From assembly GCA_031261125.1 (NCBI GenBank), contig JAISJZ010000415.1, positions 1-8,141 of the forward strand: a DNA stretch of 8,141 nucleotides, in the 5' to 3' direction. A program made the position numbers and the translations under genes. The notes beneath the pieces are model-generated. The model searched no databases and was not told where the DNA came from. It saw only the letters and a program-made list of their open reading frames with translations. Shown here piece by piece: positions 1 to 7,814 of this stretch (positions within the stretch are counted from its first letter, which is position 1; each line of letters opens with the position of its first letter). Source of the DNA: Planctomycetaceae bacterium (GTDB lineage Bacteria; Planctomycetota; Planctomycetia; Pirellulales; Thermoguttaceae).

Positions 1-3000
1 CCGAAACCGCCCTTGCCGAACGGGCGTTGAAAGACGAACAAAACCGGTTCCGCGCTGTTTTCGAAGCGTCGCAGGACGGGCTGTTTGCTACGTCCGAAGG
101 CGACAGGAAAAAACGAGTCAATCTCCGGCTTCTGGAAATGTTCGACGGCAACGAAGAAATTTTTCTTTCACCATCGCTGAAACGGATTGCCGAACTGTAT
201 GACGAAATTGCAGAAAACGGCAGCGAATTCGTTACCGCCATTCATAACTTAAAAACAACATACCGGATGCAGCACGGTGTTCTGCGGCTTCGCAATGGAA
301 AATTTTATGAATATCACGGTATAAGCACGGATGACGGATTTTATACCGGTTCCAAAACCCGAATTTGGACGTATCGGGATATTACGGAGCGGCATATTGT
401 CGATGAACAACTCCGGTTAAGCGAAGAAAAATTCCGCAATCTGTTTGATTCGATGCCGGACGGTTTCGTTGTCTTTAATGTCGTTAAAGACGAACGCGGA
501 GAAATTGCCGATGTCCGAATTACCGAAGTGAATTCGGTGATGTGCGAATTGGTCAAAGTACCGAAAGAACAACTCATCGGAAAATCGTGGGATGTACTGT
601 TTCACGGACGGGGATTGTGTATTTCGCATCATCTCGGACCCGATTGGGCGTTGGCAATCGTTGATAGGGTACTTGCCGGTAATCGCGATACATATATCAC
701 TTATGACTCTGTGGACGACACTTACCAGCGGCTTGACGTGTTCTTTCCGAAAGAAGGACACATCGGCTTCTTCGTTTGCGATGTAACAGAACAGATGAGA
801 GCCGATTTGGAATTGAAAAACAGGGAATCACTGCTCAATGCCATTCTGGAAACGTCCAGCGATGCCGTTTTGGCAAACTACTCGACCGGAGAAATTATTC
901 ATACGAACAATCGGGCAAAACAGATGCTTGCCTATTGGGTGAAAGAAGGACACTCCGACTTACACACGGTTACCACTGACCGCTCAATGCTGCGTTCGCT
1001 TGTGTTTGCCGTTGATTCCAACCCCGAAGAAATCCGGCGGCGAATTATTCAATTCCATCTGAACGGTGAACCGTTTGAGTATATTCTGCAAGCGAAGAAC
1101 GGGCGGGTAGTCAACATTAAAGCCCACGCTCTCGCTTCTGCCGACCCCGGCGGGGCAATCATTCATATCTGGCGGTCTAACGATATTACCGGTCAATACT
1201 ATGCCGAACAGACGCTTCAAACAATGCGTTCGGTAATAGAGCATATTTCCGAGGCGGTCGTTTGGGTGTCCCTCACCGGCGATATTCAATATACGAACGA
1301 TGCCGCCAATAAGGTGTTCGGTTTTTCCGATGCGGAATCCTTGTTCGGAGAAAAAATCTGGATGTGCGACGCATCCGTTTCACCGGAAACGTGGAACGAG
1401 TTTGTTGACAACGTCCGGCTGCATAAAACGCTGCGGTTCGATACGGTGATAAACCGCAAAGACGGTTCCACGCTGCCGTGTCAGGTGGTTATTGACTTAC
1501 TTGAACAGAACGGGAAAGAATTTTTTGCGGCGTGTATTCACGACTTGACCGACCAAACGCTGCGGATTGAAGCGGAGCAAGCGTCAATCCAAAAAACGAA
1601 ATTTCTCGCCAATATGAGCCACGAAATCCGCACGCCGCTTAACGGCGTTATCGGTATGGCGGACTTGCTGCTGGGAACCGACCTCGCTCCGAAACAGCGG
1701 GAGTACGCTGAACTTGCCCGTGCGTCGGGAAAATATCTGCTGTCGCTCATTAACGATATTCTCGATTTCTCAAAAATTGAATCCGGCAAACTGGAATTGG
1801 AGTTGCTCGAATTCGATTTGCCGGAGTTAACCGAATCCATCCTCGGCATTTTGGCGGCAAAAGCAAACGACAGCGATTTAGAAATTTGCGGCGTATTCCT
1901 GACGGACATTCCGCGCAAAGTCATCGGCGATGCCGGTCGGCTTCGGCAAATCTTGGTTAATCTGATGAGTAATGCCGTAAAGTTCACGAGCAAGGGCGGC
2001 GTGAAGTTGGTTGTCTCCGTTTTGCAAAGCGATGAGCAGAAACATCTTATCCGGTTTGAAGTAACCGATACCGGCATCGGCATACCGAAAGAACGGATGA
2101 ACCGGCTGTTTCAATCGTTTTCACAGGTTGACTCGTCATTTTCCCGGCGGTTCGGCGGTACCGGTTTGGGCTTGGCAATTTCCCAAGACCTTGTCAAACT
2201 GATGGGCGGACAAATCGGGGTTGAGAGTACAGAAGGCAAAGGTTCGACAGTCTGGTTCACGGTACCGCTGCGCCGTTCGGATAAAAAAGGACACGCCTCA
2301 TCGGTGTTCCGGCACGGTTCGTTGGAATTAAAAAATCACCTTGCCGTTATGGTCGATGAAAACGATGTTCTGCGTGATGTCCTCTTGAAACAACTGCAAA
2401 CGTGGGGAATGAACGTTTCGGCGTTCATAAACCGCGGTGATGCGCTAACGGCGATTCAAAAAGCCGCCGAGGGCGGAAACCCGTATCAGATTGCGATAAT
2501 TGACTATCAACTTGACGATTCGCCCGGCATTGACCTTGTTCACGATATTAAAGATGATGCGGCATTGCAGGATACATCGGTGATTATGCTTGTTCCGCTG
2601 TCAGGCGGCGACAGTCCGCAACTGCTGGAAGTGGGTAAAGTCGATAAAGTGATTAACAAACCGGTGTTCGGCTCATCGCTGTTCAATGCAATTTTGAACC
2701 TGCTGACCGGTACAGACGAATCTCCGAGTAAAATTGAACTGCGGCGGAGTGAATGGAAAAAAGAATGGGAGGAGAATCAATCGCTGCAACACGTTTTGAG
2801 CAATTTTGCTGCCGAAGACAAACAAAATTCCGGCAGCGGGCAGGATTGTGTGAATCCCGGTTCGCCGTTAATTTTGGTAGCGGAAGATAACCGGGTCAAT
2901 CAAATCGTTGTCGGTGAAATCTTAAAACAGGCAGGATACCGCTTTGAGTTGGCTGGCAACGGTAAAAAGGCACTGGAACAATACGGGACAGGCAAATTTT

Positions 3001-3233
3001 CGTTGATTTTGATGGACTGTCAGATGCCGGAGATGGACGGTTTTGAAGCAACACGCATCATTCGGGAAAAGGAACCCGCCCCGCGGCATATTCCTATTAT
3101 TGCTTTAACGGCAAACGCAATGCAGGACGACGAACGGCGTTGTTTGGATGCCGGTATGGATTCGTTTGTTCCCAAACCGGTCAATGCGGAAAAACTTGTC
3201 GAAACGGTCAAACACTGGCTGGGCGAAAAATAA
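1..3233 (+). CDS. Hybrid sensor histidine kinase/response regulator, 5'-partial
   Basis: Signal-sensing kinase that should autophosphorylate on His and relay phosphate to receiver Asp residues. The frame is open from base 3, and the TTG at 27 lies inside a typical pre-PAS linker, so the true start is off the window. Residues are counted from that TTG. Four PAS-like domains lie at about 6-120, 133-255, 264-388 and 399-510. HisKA follows with the H-box SHEIRTPLNG (His532, codon 1620-1622). HATPase has the N-box Asn649, G1 DTGIGIP (681-687) and G2 GGTGLGL (710-716). Receiver 1 (772-890) keeps Asp777, Asp826 and Lys878 but has Val856 at the usual Thr/Ser position. Receiver 2 (947-1066) is canonical, with Glu953/Asp954, Asp997 in LMDCQMPEMDG, Thr in ALTANA and Lys1050. 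There is no HPt domain and no membrane helix in the visible part, so an upstream sensor region may exist. Its stop abuts the ATG of the ABC ATPase. Function class is certain; the stimulus is unknown. Confidence 0.96.
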   Translation, partial: ETALAERALKDEQNRFRAVFEASQDGLFATSEGDRKKRVNLRLLEMFDGNEEIFLSPSLKRIAELYDEIAENGSEFVTAIHNLKTTYRMQHGVLRLRNGKFYEYHGISTDDGFYTGSKTRIWTYRDITERHIVDEQLRLSEEKFRNLFDSMPDGFVVFNVVKDERGEIADVRITEVNSVMCELVKVPKEQLIGKSWDVLFHGRGLCISHHLGPDWALAIVDRVLAGNRDTYITYDSVDDTYQRLDVFFPKEGHIGFFVCDVTEQMRADLELKNRESLLNAILETSSDAVLANYSTGEIIHTNNRAKQMLAYWVKEGHSDLHTVTTDRSMLRSLVFAVDSNPEEIRRRIIQFHLNGEPFEYILQAKNGRVVNIKAHALASADPGGAIIHIWRSNDITGQYYAEQTLQTMRSVIEHISEAVVWVSLTGDIQYTNDAANKVFGFSDAESLFGEKIWMCDASVSPETWNEFVDNVRLHKTLRFDTVINRKDGSTLPCQVVIDLLEQNGKEFFAACIHDLTDQTLRIEAEQASIQKTKFLANMSHEIRTPLNGVIGMADLLLGTDLAPKQREYAELARASGKYLLSLINDILDFSKIESGKLELELLEFDLPELTESILGILAAKANDSDLEICGVFLTDIPRKVIGDAGRLRQILVNLMSNAVKFTSKGGVKLVVSVLQSDEQKHLIRFEVTDTGIGIPKERMNRLFQSFSQVDSSFSRRFGGTGLGLAISQDLVKLMGGQIGVESTEGKGSTVWFTVPLRRSDKKGHASSVFRHGSLELKNHLAVMVDENDVLRDVLLKQLQTWGMNVSAFINRGDALTAIQKAAEGGNPYQIAIIDYQLDDSPGIDLVHDIKDDAALQDTSVIMLVPLSGGDSPQLLEVGKVDKVINKPVFGSSLFNAILNLLTGTDESPSKIELRRSEWKKEWEENQSLQHVLSNFAAEDKQNSGSGQDCVNPGSPLILVAEDNRVNQIVVGEILKQAGYRFELAGNGKKALEQYGTGKFSLILMDCQMPEMDGFEATRIIREKEPAPRHIPIIALTANAMQDDERRCLDAGMDSFVPKPVNAEKLVETVKHWLGEK

Positions 3234-4007
3234 ATGCTCCTTTCCGTTTCTCATTTAACCGTTCGGCGCAATCAAAACGTTTTACTTAACAACGTTTCGT
3301 TTGACGCTGCCGAAGGAGAATATCTGACCATTATCGGACCGAACGGAGCGGGAAAGTCAACACTCTTGAAATGTCTTGACCGGATTCTTGCGGATTGGAC
3401 GGGAAACATCGCACTGAACGGAACGCCCGTCCGTGAGGTATCCCGCAAAGAACTGTCCCGAAAAATGGCTTACGTTCAGCAGTCCGTTCCGTCGGGTTTT
3501 TCGTTCACCGTGCAGCAACTCGTCGAAATGGGACGTTATCCGCATCTCAAACCGCTGTCGCCGTTGTCCGAAGAAGACGAAATCGTCACTGACGAAGCGA
3601 TGGAAAAAATGAACATCCGGCACTTGGCAAACCGGTTTGCCGAAACGTTAAGCGGCGGCGAAATGCAGAAGGTTCATATTGCAGCCGCACTGGCGCAGCA
3701 AGCCGATATTCTGCTGCTGGACGAACCGACAACATATTTGGACTATAAACATCAGAGCGAAATCGGACAAATTCTTCGGACGCTGAATCAGAAACACGGC
3801 AAAACGATTATCGAGGTCACTCACGATGTTAATCGGGCTGTGCTTGACGCAACTCACGTTATCGCATTGACTTCCGGCAGCGTTGTCTTTGACGGCACTC
3901 CGCAGTATTTAATGGAACCGGTTCATCTTCGCAGCATTTACGGCATTGATTTTCAATTAGTGAACCACCCGGCACTGCCGTTGAAACTTGTTGTCCCCGG
4001 CGTTTGA
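3234..4007 (+). CDS. ABC transporter ATP-binding protein, FecE/FhuC/BtuD type
   Basis: Cytoplasmic ATPase expected to energise uptake of an iron-siderophore, haem or cobalamin through a FecCD/BtuC-type permease. At 257 residues it has the usual length for this family. Visible motifs are Walker A GPNGAGKST (35-43), Q-loop Gln82/83, signature LSGGEMQKV (139-147), Walker B LLLDEP (160-165) with catalytic Glu164, D-loop Asp170 and H-loop His197 in VTHDVN. The segment VEMGRYPH ahead of the signature is typical of iron/B12 importers and argues against the lipoprotein-export or amino-acid families. The ATG at 3234 directly follows the kinase TAA, which implies cotranscription and probably translational coupling; no strong Shine-Dalgarno is seen. 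No permease or binding-protein gene follows, because the next gene is convergent one base away. The substrate is inferred only from the family. Confidence 0.93.
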   Translation: MLLSVSHLTVRRNQNVLLNNVSFDAAEGEYLTIIGPNGAGKSTLLKCLDRILADWTGNIALNGTPVREVSRKELSRKMAYVQQSVPSGFSFTVQQLVEMGRYPHLKPLSPLSEEDEIVTDEAMEKMNIRHLANRFAETLSGGEMQKVHIAAALAQQADILLLDEPTTYLDYKHQSEIGQILRTLNQKHGKTIIEVTHDVNRAVLDATHVIALTSGSVVFDGTPQYLMEPVHLRSIYGIDFQLVNHPALPLKLVVPGV

Positions 4008-4008
4008 T

Positions 4009-5349
4009 TCATTTTGAAAATCCCAAACCGGATTCATTTAACACAAACGTTCCCAACGTTCCGTCTTTGATGCCGAACATTGACGGATATTTTTTGTCCC
4101 AACCGGCGTTCGCCTTCGGACAGTATTGCCTTCCGTTGCCTTCGATTGCCGCAACCGCCGGTATCCGCGCCGAAAGTGTTGCCGAGTGTAAAAACGACGC
4201 ACCGACACAGGTTAAATCCTGAACGCACAAAAACATCTTGTACTTCTGCGCTGCCGCCCCCATTAGCAACGCCTCGGATTGCCCTTTACACGCTTTCAAC
4301 GCAACGCCGGAATAGCCCATTTTCCGGCTGTCGTGCAACGCTTCCAAATCAGTCAACGATTCATCAATCACCACCGGCTTGATTGCTGCCGCTTTGTGCA
4401 TCTTGTTTTCGGGGTACGCCTTCAAGTCCCGATGCGTCGGCTGTTCGAGGTATTGCAAACGTTTAATGGCTTCCGGCGATTTCTCTTCGATGCGTTTGAG
4501 AAATTCCAAAACATATTCCACGTCCGCACAGCGTTCGTTGAAGTCCGCGGAATAGTAAAATTCACGGCTTGAAGAACTCCGGCAGATTTTGTCAACCGCA
4601 ATAACCCGTTCAACATCCCAATCGGGATTATCGCCGTTAAGTTTGATTTTGATATGCGTCAAGCCGTTGTACGGTATCCATTCGGCAAACGTTTCCGGCA
4701 ATCCGTCATCGAGCCGGTCTTTCACGTCTGCATCTGTCAGCGGGTCAAGCGCACCGACGAGGTGATACAGCGGCATCCGTTCCTTCGGTTTCCGCAGCGT
4801 ATAGCGGTCAAGGTATTCGCCCTTAAACTCCTCTCCCAGATAGTAAGACAAATCGCAATTACAAAAATCTTTGGAAAGAAGGTTATACGCGTTTTCGTTG
4901 TGAACCCGACCGTAGGCATCGAACACAGCGGCTTCAAACGGACTGGCGGAAACAAGTTGAGCCAACTTCGGCATCGGTTCGGCTTCCGCGCCGGCAATCA
5001 CCGTTTCGGCAAGCGGAGCGTACTGTTCGGCAAACTGATATGTCAATTCCAACGGATGCCCGTATTCCTTGTACCCGTTTGCCGTTTCGGTGACTTTTTT
5101 ACCGAACCGGAGCATTGTGTCCAATGACGTTTGCGGGTCGGTTTTTCCGGCAGCCCACGCCCAGATATTACCGACGGTCATTGAACCAAACCCTTCGGCG
5201 GTTTTGCCGGTGCGGGTTTGAACTTTAACGGCAACGTCCAGTAGTATTACATCACGGACAACGCGTCCGCCGAACTTCATCGGGGCGCGGTAGTCGAACT
5301 GCTGTGTGGAACAGGAAACCTCGGTAATTTGTATGTCAGTTGGTTTCAT
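4009..5349 (-). CDS. Enolase-superfamily enzyme (mandelate racemase/muconate lactonizing type)
   Basis: Predicted metal-dependent enzyme that abstracts an alpha-proton from a carboxylate, as sugar-acid dehydratases, epimerases and cycloisomerases do. It has 446 residues, somewhat longer than most family members. The C-terminal barrel shows the expected residues: KIK at 234-236 (base on strand 2), Asp269 in SADFN, Glu302 in LEQP and Asp329/Glu330 in VIDES as metal ligands, and LKACKG with Lys352/Lys355 (second base). The Lys-x-Lys plus distal Lys pattern resembles the muconate-lactonizing/dipeptide-epimerase subgroup more than mandelate racemase, which uses a His-Asp pair. The N-terminal capping domain contains a long segment (about 160-195) ahead of the barrel. 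It is the last gene of the operon: its ATG overlaps the MATE stop in ATGA (5349-5346), and no Shine-Dalgarno is visible, so coupling is likely. Superfamily is well supported; substrate and reaction are unknown. Confidence 0.88.
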   Translation of the reverse strand: MKPTDIQITEVSCSTQQFDYRAPMKFGGRVVRDVILLDVAVKVQTRTGKTAEGFGSMTVGNIWAWAAGKTDPQTSLDTMLRFGKKVTETANGYKEYGHPLELTYQFAEQYAPLAETVIAGAEAEPMPKLAQLVSASPFEAAVFDAYGRVHNENAYNLLSKDFCNCDLSYYLGEEFKGEYLDRYTLRKPKERMPLYHLVGALDPLTDADVKDRLDDGLPETFAEWIPYNGLTHIKIKLNGDNPDWDVERVIAVDKICRSSSSREFYYSADFNERCADVEYVLEFLKRIEEKSPEAIKRLQYLEQPTHRDLKAYPENKMHKAAAIKPVVIDESLTDLEALHDSRKMGYSGVALKACKGQSEALLMGAAAQKYKMFLCVQDLTCVGASFLHSATLSARIPAVAAIEGNGRQYCPKANAGWDKKYPSMFGIKDGTLGTFVLNESGLGFSK

Positions 5350-6806
5350 CGAAATGTACGAGAGGTTCTAAACTCTCTGCTCTCTTCCTCCGTATGTTTG
5401 AGACGTTTGAATTCCCGATAGACCAAATAAGCGGCAAGAACACCGCTGCCAAAGTCGGAAATCGGAACCGCATACCAAAGACCGTCCAAGCCGTTGAATC
5501 TCTCCATTCCTTCCATCCACTTCGGTAAAAACCAAAGCAGCGGAATTAGCAGGAACACTTGTCGAACCAAGGTAACGGCAATCGCCCGTTTCGGCATCCC
5601 GTTCGACTGAAAATAGCCCGAACCGATGACAACGATACCGGCGGCAGACAGCATCGCAAAGAAAATTCGGGCGGCGTGAATACCGAGTTCAAACAACTCG
5701 CGTTCCGCCGGGGAACCCGCTTTGATAAACGGGCGCAGAATCATTTCAGGAAACACCCAAATCACAAACGTCGAAAGTCCCATAAACAGGATACCGTAAA
5801 TCAGCGACAACTCCAATGTCTTCGCAACCCGTTTGTATTGTTTCGCTCCGATATTGTATCCGACAATCGGCTGCGCCCCTTGATTCAAACCGAGAACCGG
5901 AAAATATATCATCATTCCGACCACGAAGAAAATACCGAGAACATTCACGGCAATCACGTCGCCGTTTTCAATACCGTGTGCCGCACCGTACAGTTTGCCG
6001 TAAAGTCCTAACTGATTGAGTTGAATCGTTTGCAGAACGCAGTTCAGCACTTGCAGAATAAACGGCGGCAGACCGAGCATAAAGACCTGTTCCGCCAATT
6101 TTGTATCCCAGCGGATATATTTCAACCGCCACCGCAGCAGGGTCTTGCCGGACGTGTAGTGGAACATCACCCAGCCGGTTGAAAAGAGTTGCGCTAAAAT
6201 CGTTGCAACACCTGCGCCCCAAATATCTGTCCGCAATACCGCAAGGAACAAGTAATCGAACACGATATTCAGCACGGCGGAAATCAGCACGGTTACCATT
6301 GCGGTTCTTGCCCGCCCTTCGCAGCGCAGAAAACCGTTGACACCGAAGGACATTTCGTGAAAGAACGCCCCGAAAAGGAGAACGGTGATATATTGTTTGG
6401 CTTGCGGCACAACGGACGGCGATGTCCGCAGCAGTTGCAGCATTTCGTTCATAAAGAACAGTCCGAATGCCAAGAACCCGACGGACATCAGGATAAACAG
6501 GAATAATGCTTGTCCGACGATACGTTCCGCTTCTTCATATTTTTTCTCGCCCAGACGAATGGAAATCAGCGAGGAACTGCCGATAGAAATCATCATACCG
6601 GCGGAGAGCATTATCGAAAAAATCGGAAACGACGCAGTTACGGCGGCAACAGCGTCTTCGTTCAGATATTGAGCGACGAAAATCCGGTTGACAATGTTAT
6701 AAACCGCTCCGACGACGGATGCGGTTATCGCCGGAATTGAAAGCCGCAACAGGAGGCGACCGACCGGCTGGATACCGAGTTGCCGCGTCCGTTCTTCGTG
6801 GTCCAT
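5346..6806 (-). CDS. MATE-family efflux transporter (MepA/NorM/DinF-like)
   Basis: Inner-membrane antiporter of 486 residues, expected to export organic cations, drugs or metabolites in exchange for H+ or Na+. About twelve hydrophobic segments in two six-helix halves are visible (for example 22-42, 59-80, 98-119, 138-155, 168-190, 197-216, 240-258, 284-305, 332-352, 378-398, 408-426, 443-462), with a charged C-terminal tail. The motif GLNQGAQPIVGYNIGAKQY (306-324) is characteristic of MepA-like MATEs. In helix 1 the residue usually Asp (YNIVD-type motif) is Asn40. About 13 extra residues, GKLYGAAHGIENG (270-282), sit before helix 8. The ATG at 6806-6804 is preceded by AAGGGA six bases upstream, inside the end of the aldolase gene. 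It lies 3 bp after that gene and overlaps the enolase-type gene by 4 bp. Family is certain; the cargo may relate to the flanking enzymes, which is inference only. Confidence 0.94.
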   Translation of the reverse strand: MDHEERTRQLGIQPVGRLLLRLSIPAITASVVGAVYNIVNRIFVAQYLNEDAVAAVTASFPIFSIMLSAGMMISIGSSSLISIRLGEKKYEEAERIVGQALFLFILMSVGFLAFGLFFMNEMLQLLRTSPSVVPQAKQYITVLLFGAFFHEMSFGVNGFLRCEGRARTAMVTVLISAVLNIVFDYLFLAVLRTDIWGAGVATILAQLFSTGWVMFHYTSGKTLLRWRLKYIRWDTKLAEQVFMLGLPPFILQVLNCVLQTIQLNQLGLYGKLYGAAHGIENGDVIAVNVLGIFFVVGMMIYFPVLGLNQGAQPIVGYNIGAKQYKRVAKTLELSLIYGILFMGLSTFVIWVFPEMILRPFIKAGSPAERELFELGIHAARIFFAMLSAAGIVVIGSGYFQSNGMPKRAIAVTLVRQVFLLIPLLWFLPKWMEGMERFNGLDGLWYAVPISDFGSGVLAAYLVYREFKRLKHTEEESREFRTSRTFR

Positions 6807-6809
6807 TCG

Positions 6810-7691
6810 TTATCCCTTCGTTTTTTCATATTGCTTGTATGCTGTTTCCGGTTTTGCACCATCGTGAACAACGGAACGCACCGCTTGAATCATCGCAATC
6901 GGATTTTCCGCTTGGAAAATGTTGCGTCCCATATCGACACCGGCAGCCCCTTCGCTGATTGCTTTATACGCCATTTCGAGGGCTTCCTTCTCCGGCAGTT
7001 TCTTGCCGCCGGCAATCACAATCGGCACCGGACACGCATTAGTAACTTGTTCAAAGTCCTTTTCGCAGTAGTACGTCTTGACAACGTGCGCTCCGTTCTC
7101 GGCACAAACCCGGCTTGCCATCGAAAGATACCGGGCATCCCGCACCAGTTCTTTACCGACGGCGGTTACGCCGAGCGTCGGAATCGAATACTTCGTACCG
7201 AGGTCAACTGTCTTTGTCAAATTGCGGATAGTCAACGCTTCGTTCGTTCTGTCGCCGACGGCAACCATTACAGCGAGAAGCACCGCGTTGCAACGGACGG
7301 CTTCTTCGATGTCTATCAGGCAGTCATCGTTCAAATATGTCAGAACGGTGGAACCGGCATCAAAGCGGAGCGACAGCGGTTTGCGGGTCGTCGGCGGAAC
7401 AATTTGCCGAAGTGCGCCGCGGGTACACATAATACAGTCGGCATACTCGATGAGCGGTACGATGGTTAAGTCCATCCGTTCCAAACCGCTGGTCGGTCCC
7501 ATAATGAATCCGTGGTCGAATGCCAGCATTACGGAATGACCGGACTTCGGACAGAACACGCGGGACAGGCGGTCTTTAATGCCCCATTCGAGGTGGGACG
7601 AACCTTTAAGAAAGTATCCTTCGTTTTTTTGCGGCATACCGATACCAAAATTTTTACCTGCTTGAACGGAATCGTTGTCGGGCATAATCAT
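6810..7691 (-). CDS. LsrF-like class I aldolase/thiolase (DhnA family)
   Basis: A 293-residue TIM-barrel enzyme closely resembling E. coli LsrF, which cleaves the phosphorylated AI-2 product 3-hydroxy-5-phosphonooxypentane-2,4-dione with CoA to acetyl-CoA and dihydroxyacetone phosphate. Shared blocks run the whole length: QKN and LKG near the start, VMLAFDHG (54-61), GPTSGLERMD, CTRGALRQIVPP (89-100), VVKTYY (203-208) with the putative Schiff-base Lys205, PVPIVIAGGKKLPE (221-234) and GVDMGRNIFQ (251-260). Start choice: ATG at 7691 is the longest, but the ATG two codons later (7685) aligns with the LsrF start as I remember it, placing the Lys at 203. Neither has a strong Shine-Dalgarno. First gene of a three-gene operon. 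No other lsr gene (kinase, LsrB, LsrACD, LsrG, LsrR) is present, so a role in AI-2 degradation is not supported by context; a related aldol or thiolytic cleavage of another phosphorylated sugar is equally possible. Confidence 0.93.
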   Translation of the reverse strand: MIMPDNDSVQAGKNFGIGMPQKNEGYFLKGSSHLEWGIKDRLSRVFCPKSGHSVMLAFDHGFIMGPTSGLERMDLTIVPLIEYADCIMCTRGALRQIVPPTTRKPLSLRFDAGSTVLTYLNDDCLIDIEEAVRCNAVLLAVMVAVGDRTNEALTIRNLTKTVDLGTKYSIPTLGVTAVGKELVRDARYLSMASRVCAENGAHVVKTYYCEKDFEQVTNACPVPIVIAGGKKLPEKEALEMAYKAISEGAAGVDMGRNIFQAENPIAMIQAVRSVVHDGAKPETAYKQYEKTKG

Positions 7692-7814
7692 TTAGCCGAG
7701 CGGTTGTGCCGCCGGAGTGAAAGTAAGTACTACATAAGGAGTTTTTAGAAACCCCTGTAAGAATATCTTGGACACCGGAGGAAAACAAGCCCCCCGCCGG
7801 CGGAAAAGAGAAAC
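7692..7814 (-). promoter_or_regulatory. Leader and weak candidate promoter of the aldolase-MATE-enolase operon
   Basis: Non-coding sequence upstream of the operon. On the minus strand a possible sigma70-like pair is TTGTTT (7788-7783) and TATTCT (7765-7760) with 17 bp between them; both hexamers are poor matches, so this is only a candidate. A perfect 10-bp palindrome CCGCCGGCGG sits at 7794-7803. A small hairpin (GCGG stem, 5-nt loop, 7700-7712) lies just ahead of the start codon and could affect initiation. No recognisable riboswitch was seen. Confidence 0.3.

Noticed and set aside
1538..2083. Minus-strand frame of 181 codons within the kinase
   Set aside because: It is antisense to the HisKA and HATPase motifs; Ser/Arg-rich with no domain, so a shadow frame.
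4654..5127. Plus-strand frame of 157 codons opposite the enolase-type gene
   Set aside because: It is antisense to a gene with clear active-site motifs; the translation has no domain features.
5559..6011. Plus-strand frame of 150 codons opposite the MATE gene
   Set aside because: Highly basic, low-complexity translation with many Asn, Arg and His residues, typical of the complement of a membrane-protein gene.
6780..7469. Long plus-strand frame of 229 codons opposite the aldolase gene
   Set aside because: It is antisense to a strongly conserved enzyme, is rich in Arg, His and Asn with no recognisable motif, and is explained as a shadow of the real gene's codon bias.
7794..7803. Perfect palindrome CCGCCGGCGG as a terminator
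   Set aside because: With no loop, a stem this short cannot fold as a hairpin of useful size, and no T-run follows on either strand. It is kept only as a note in the leader region.
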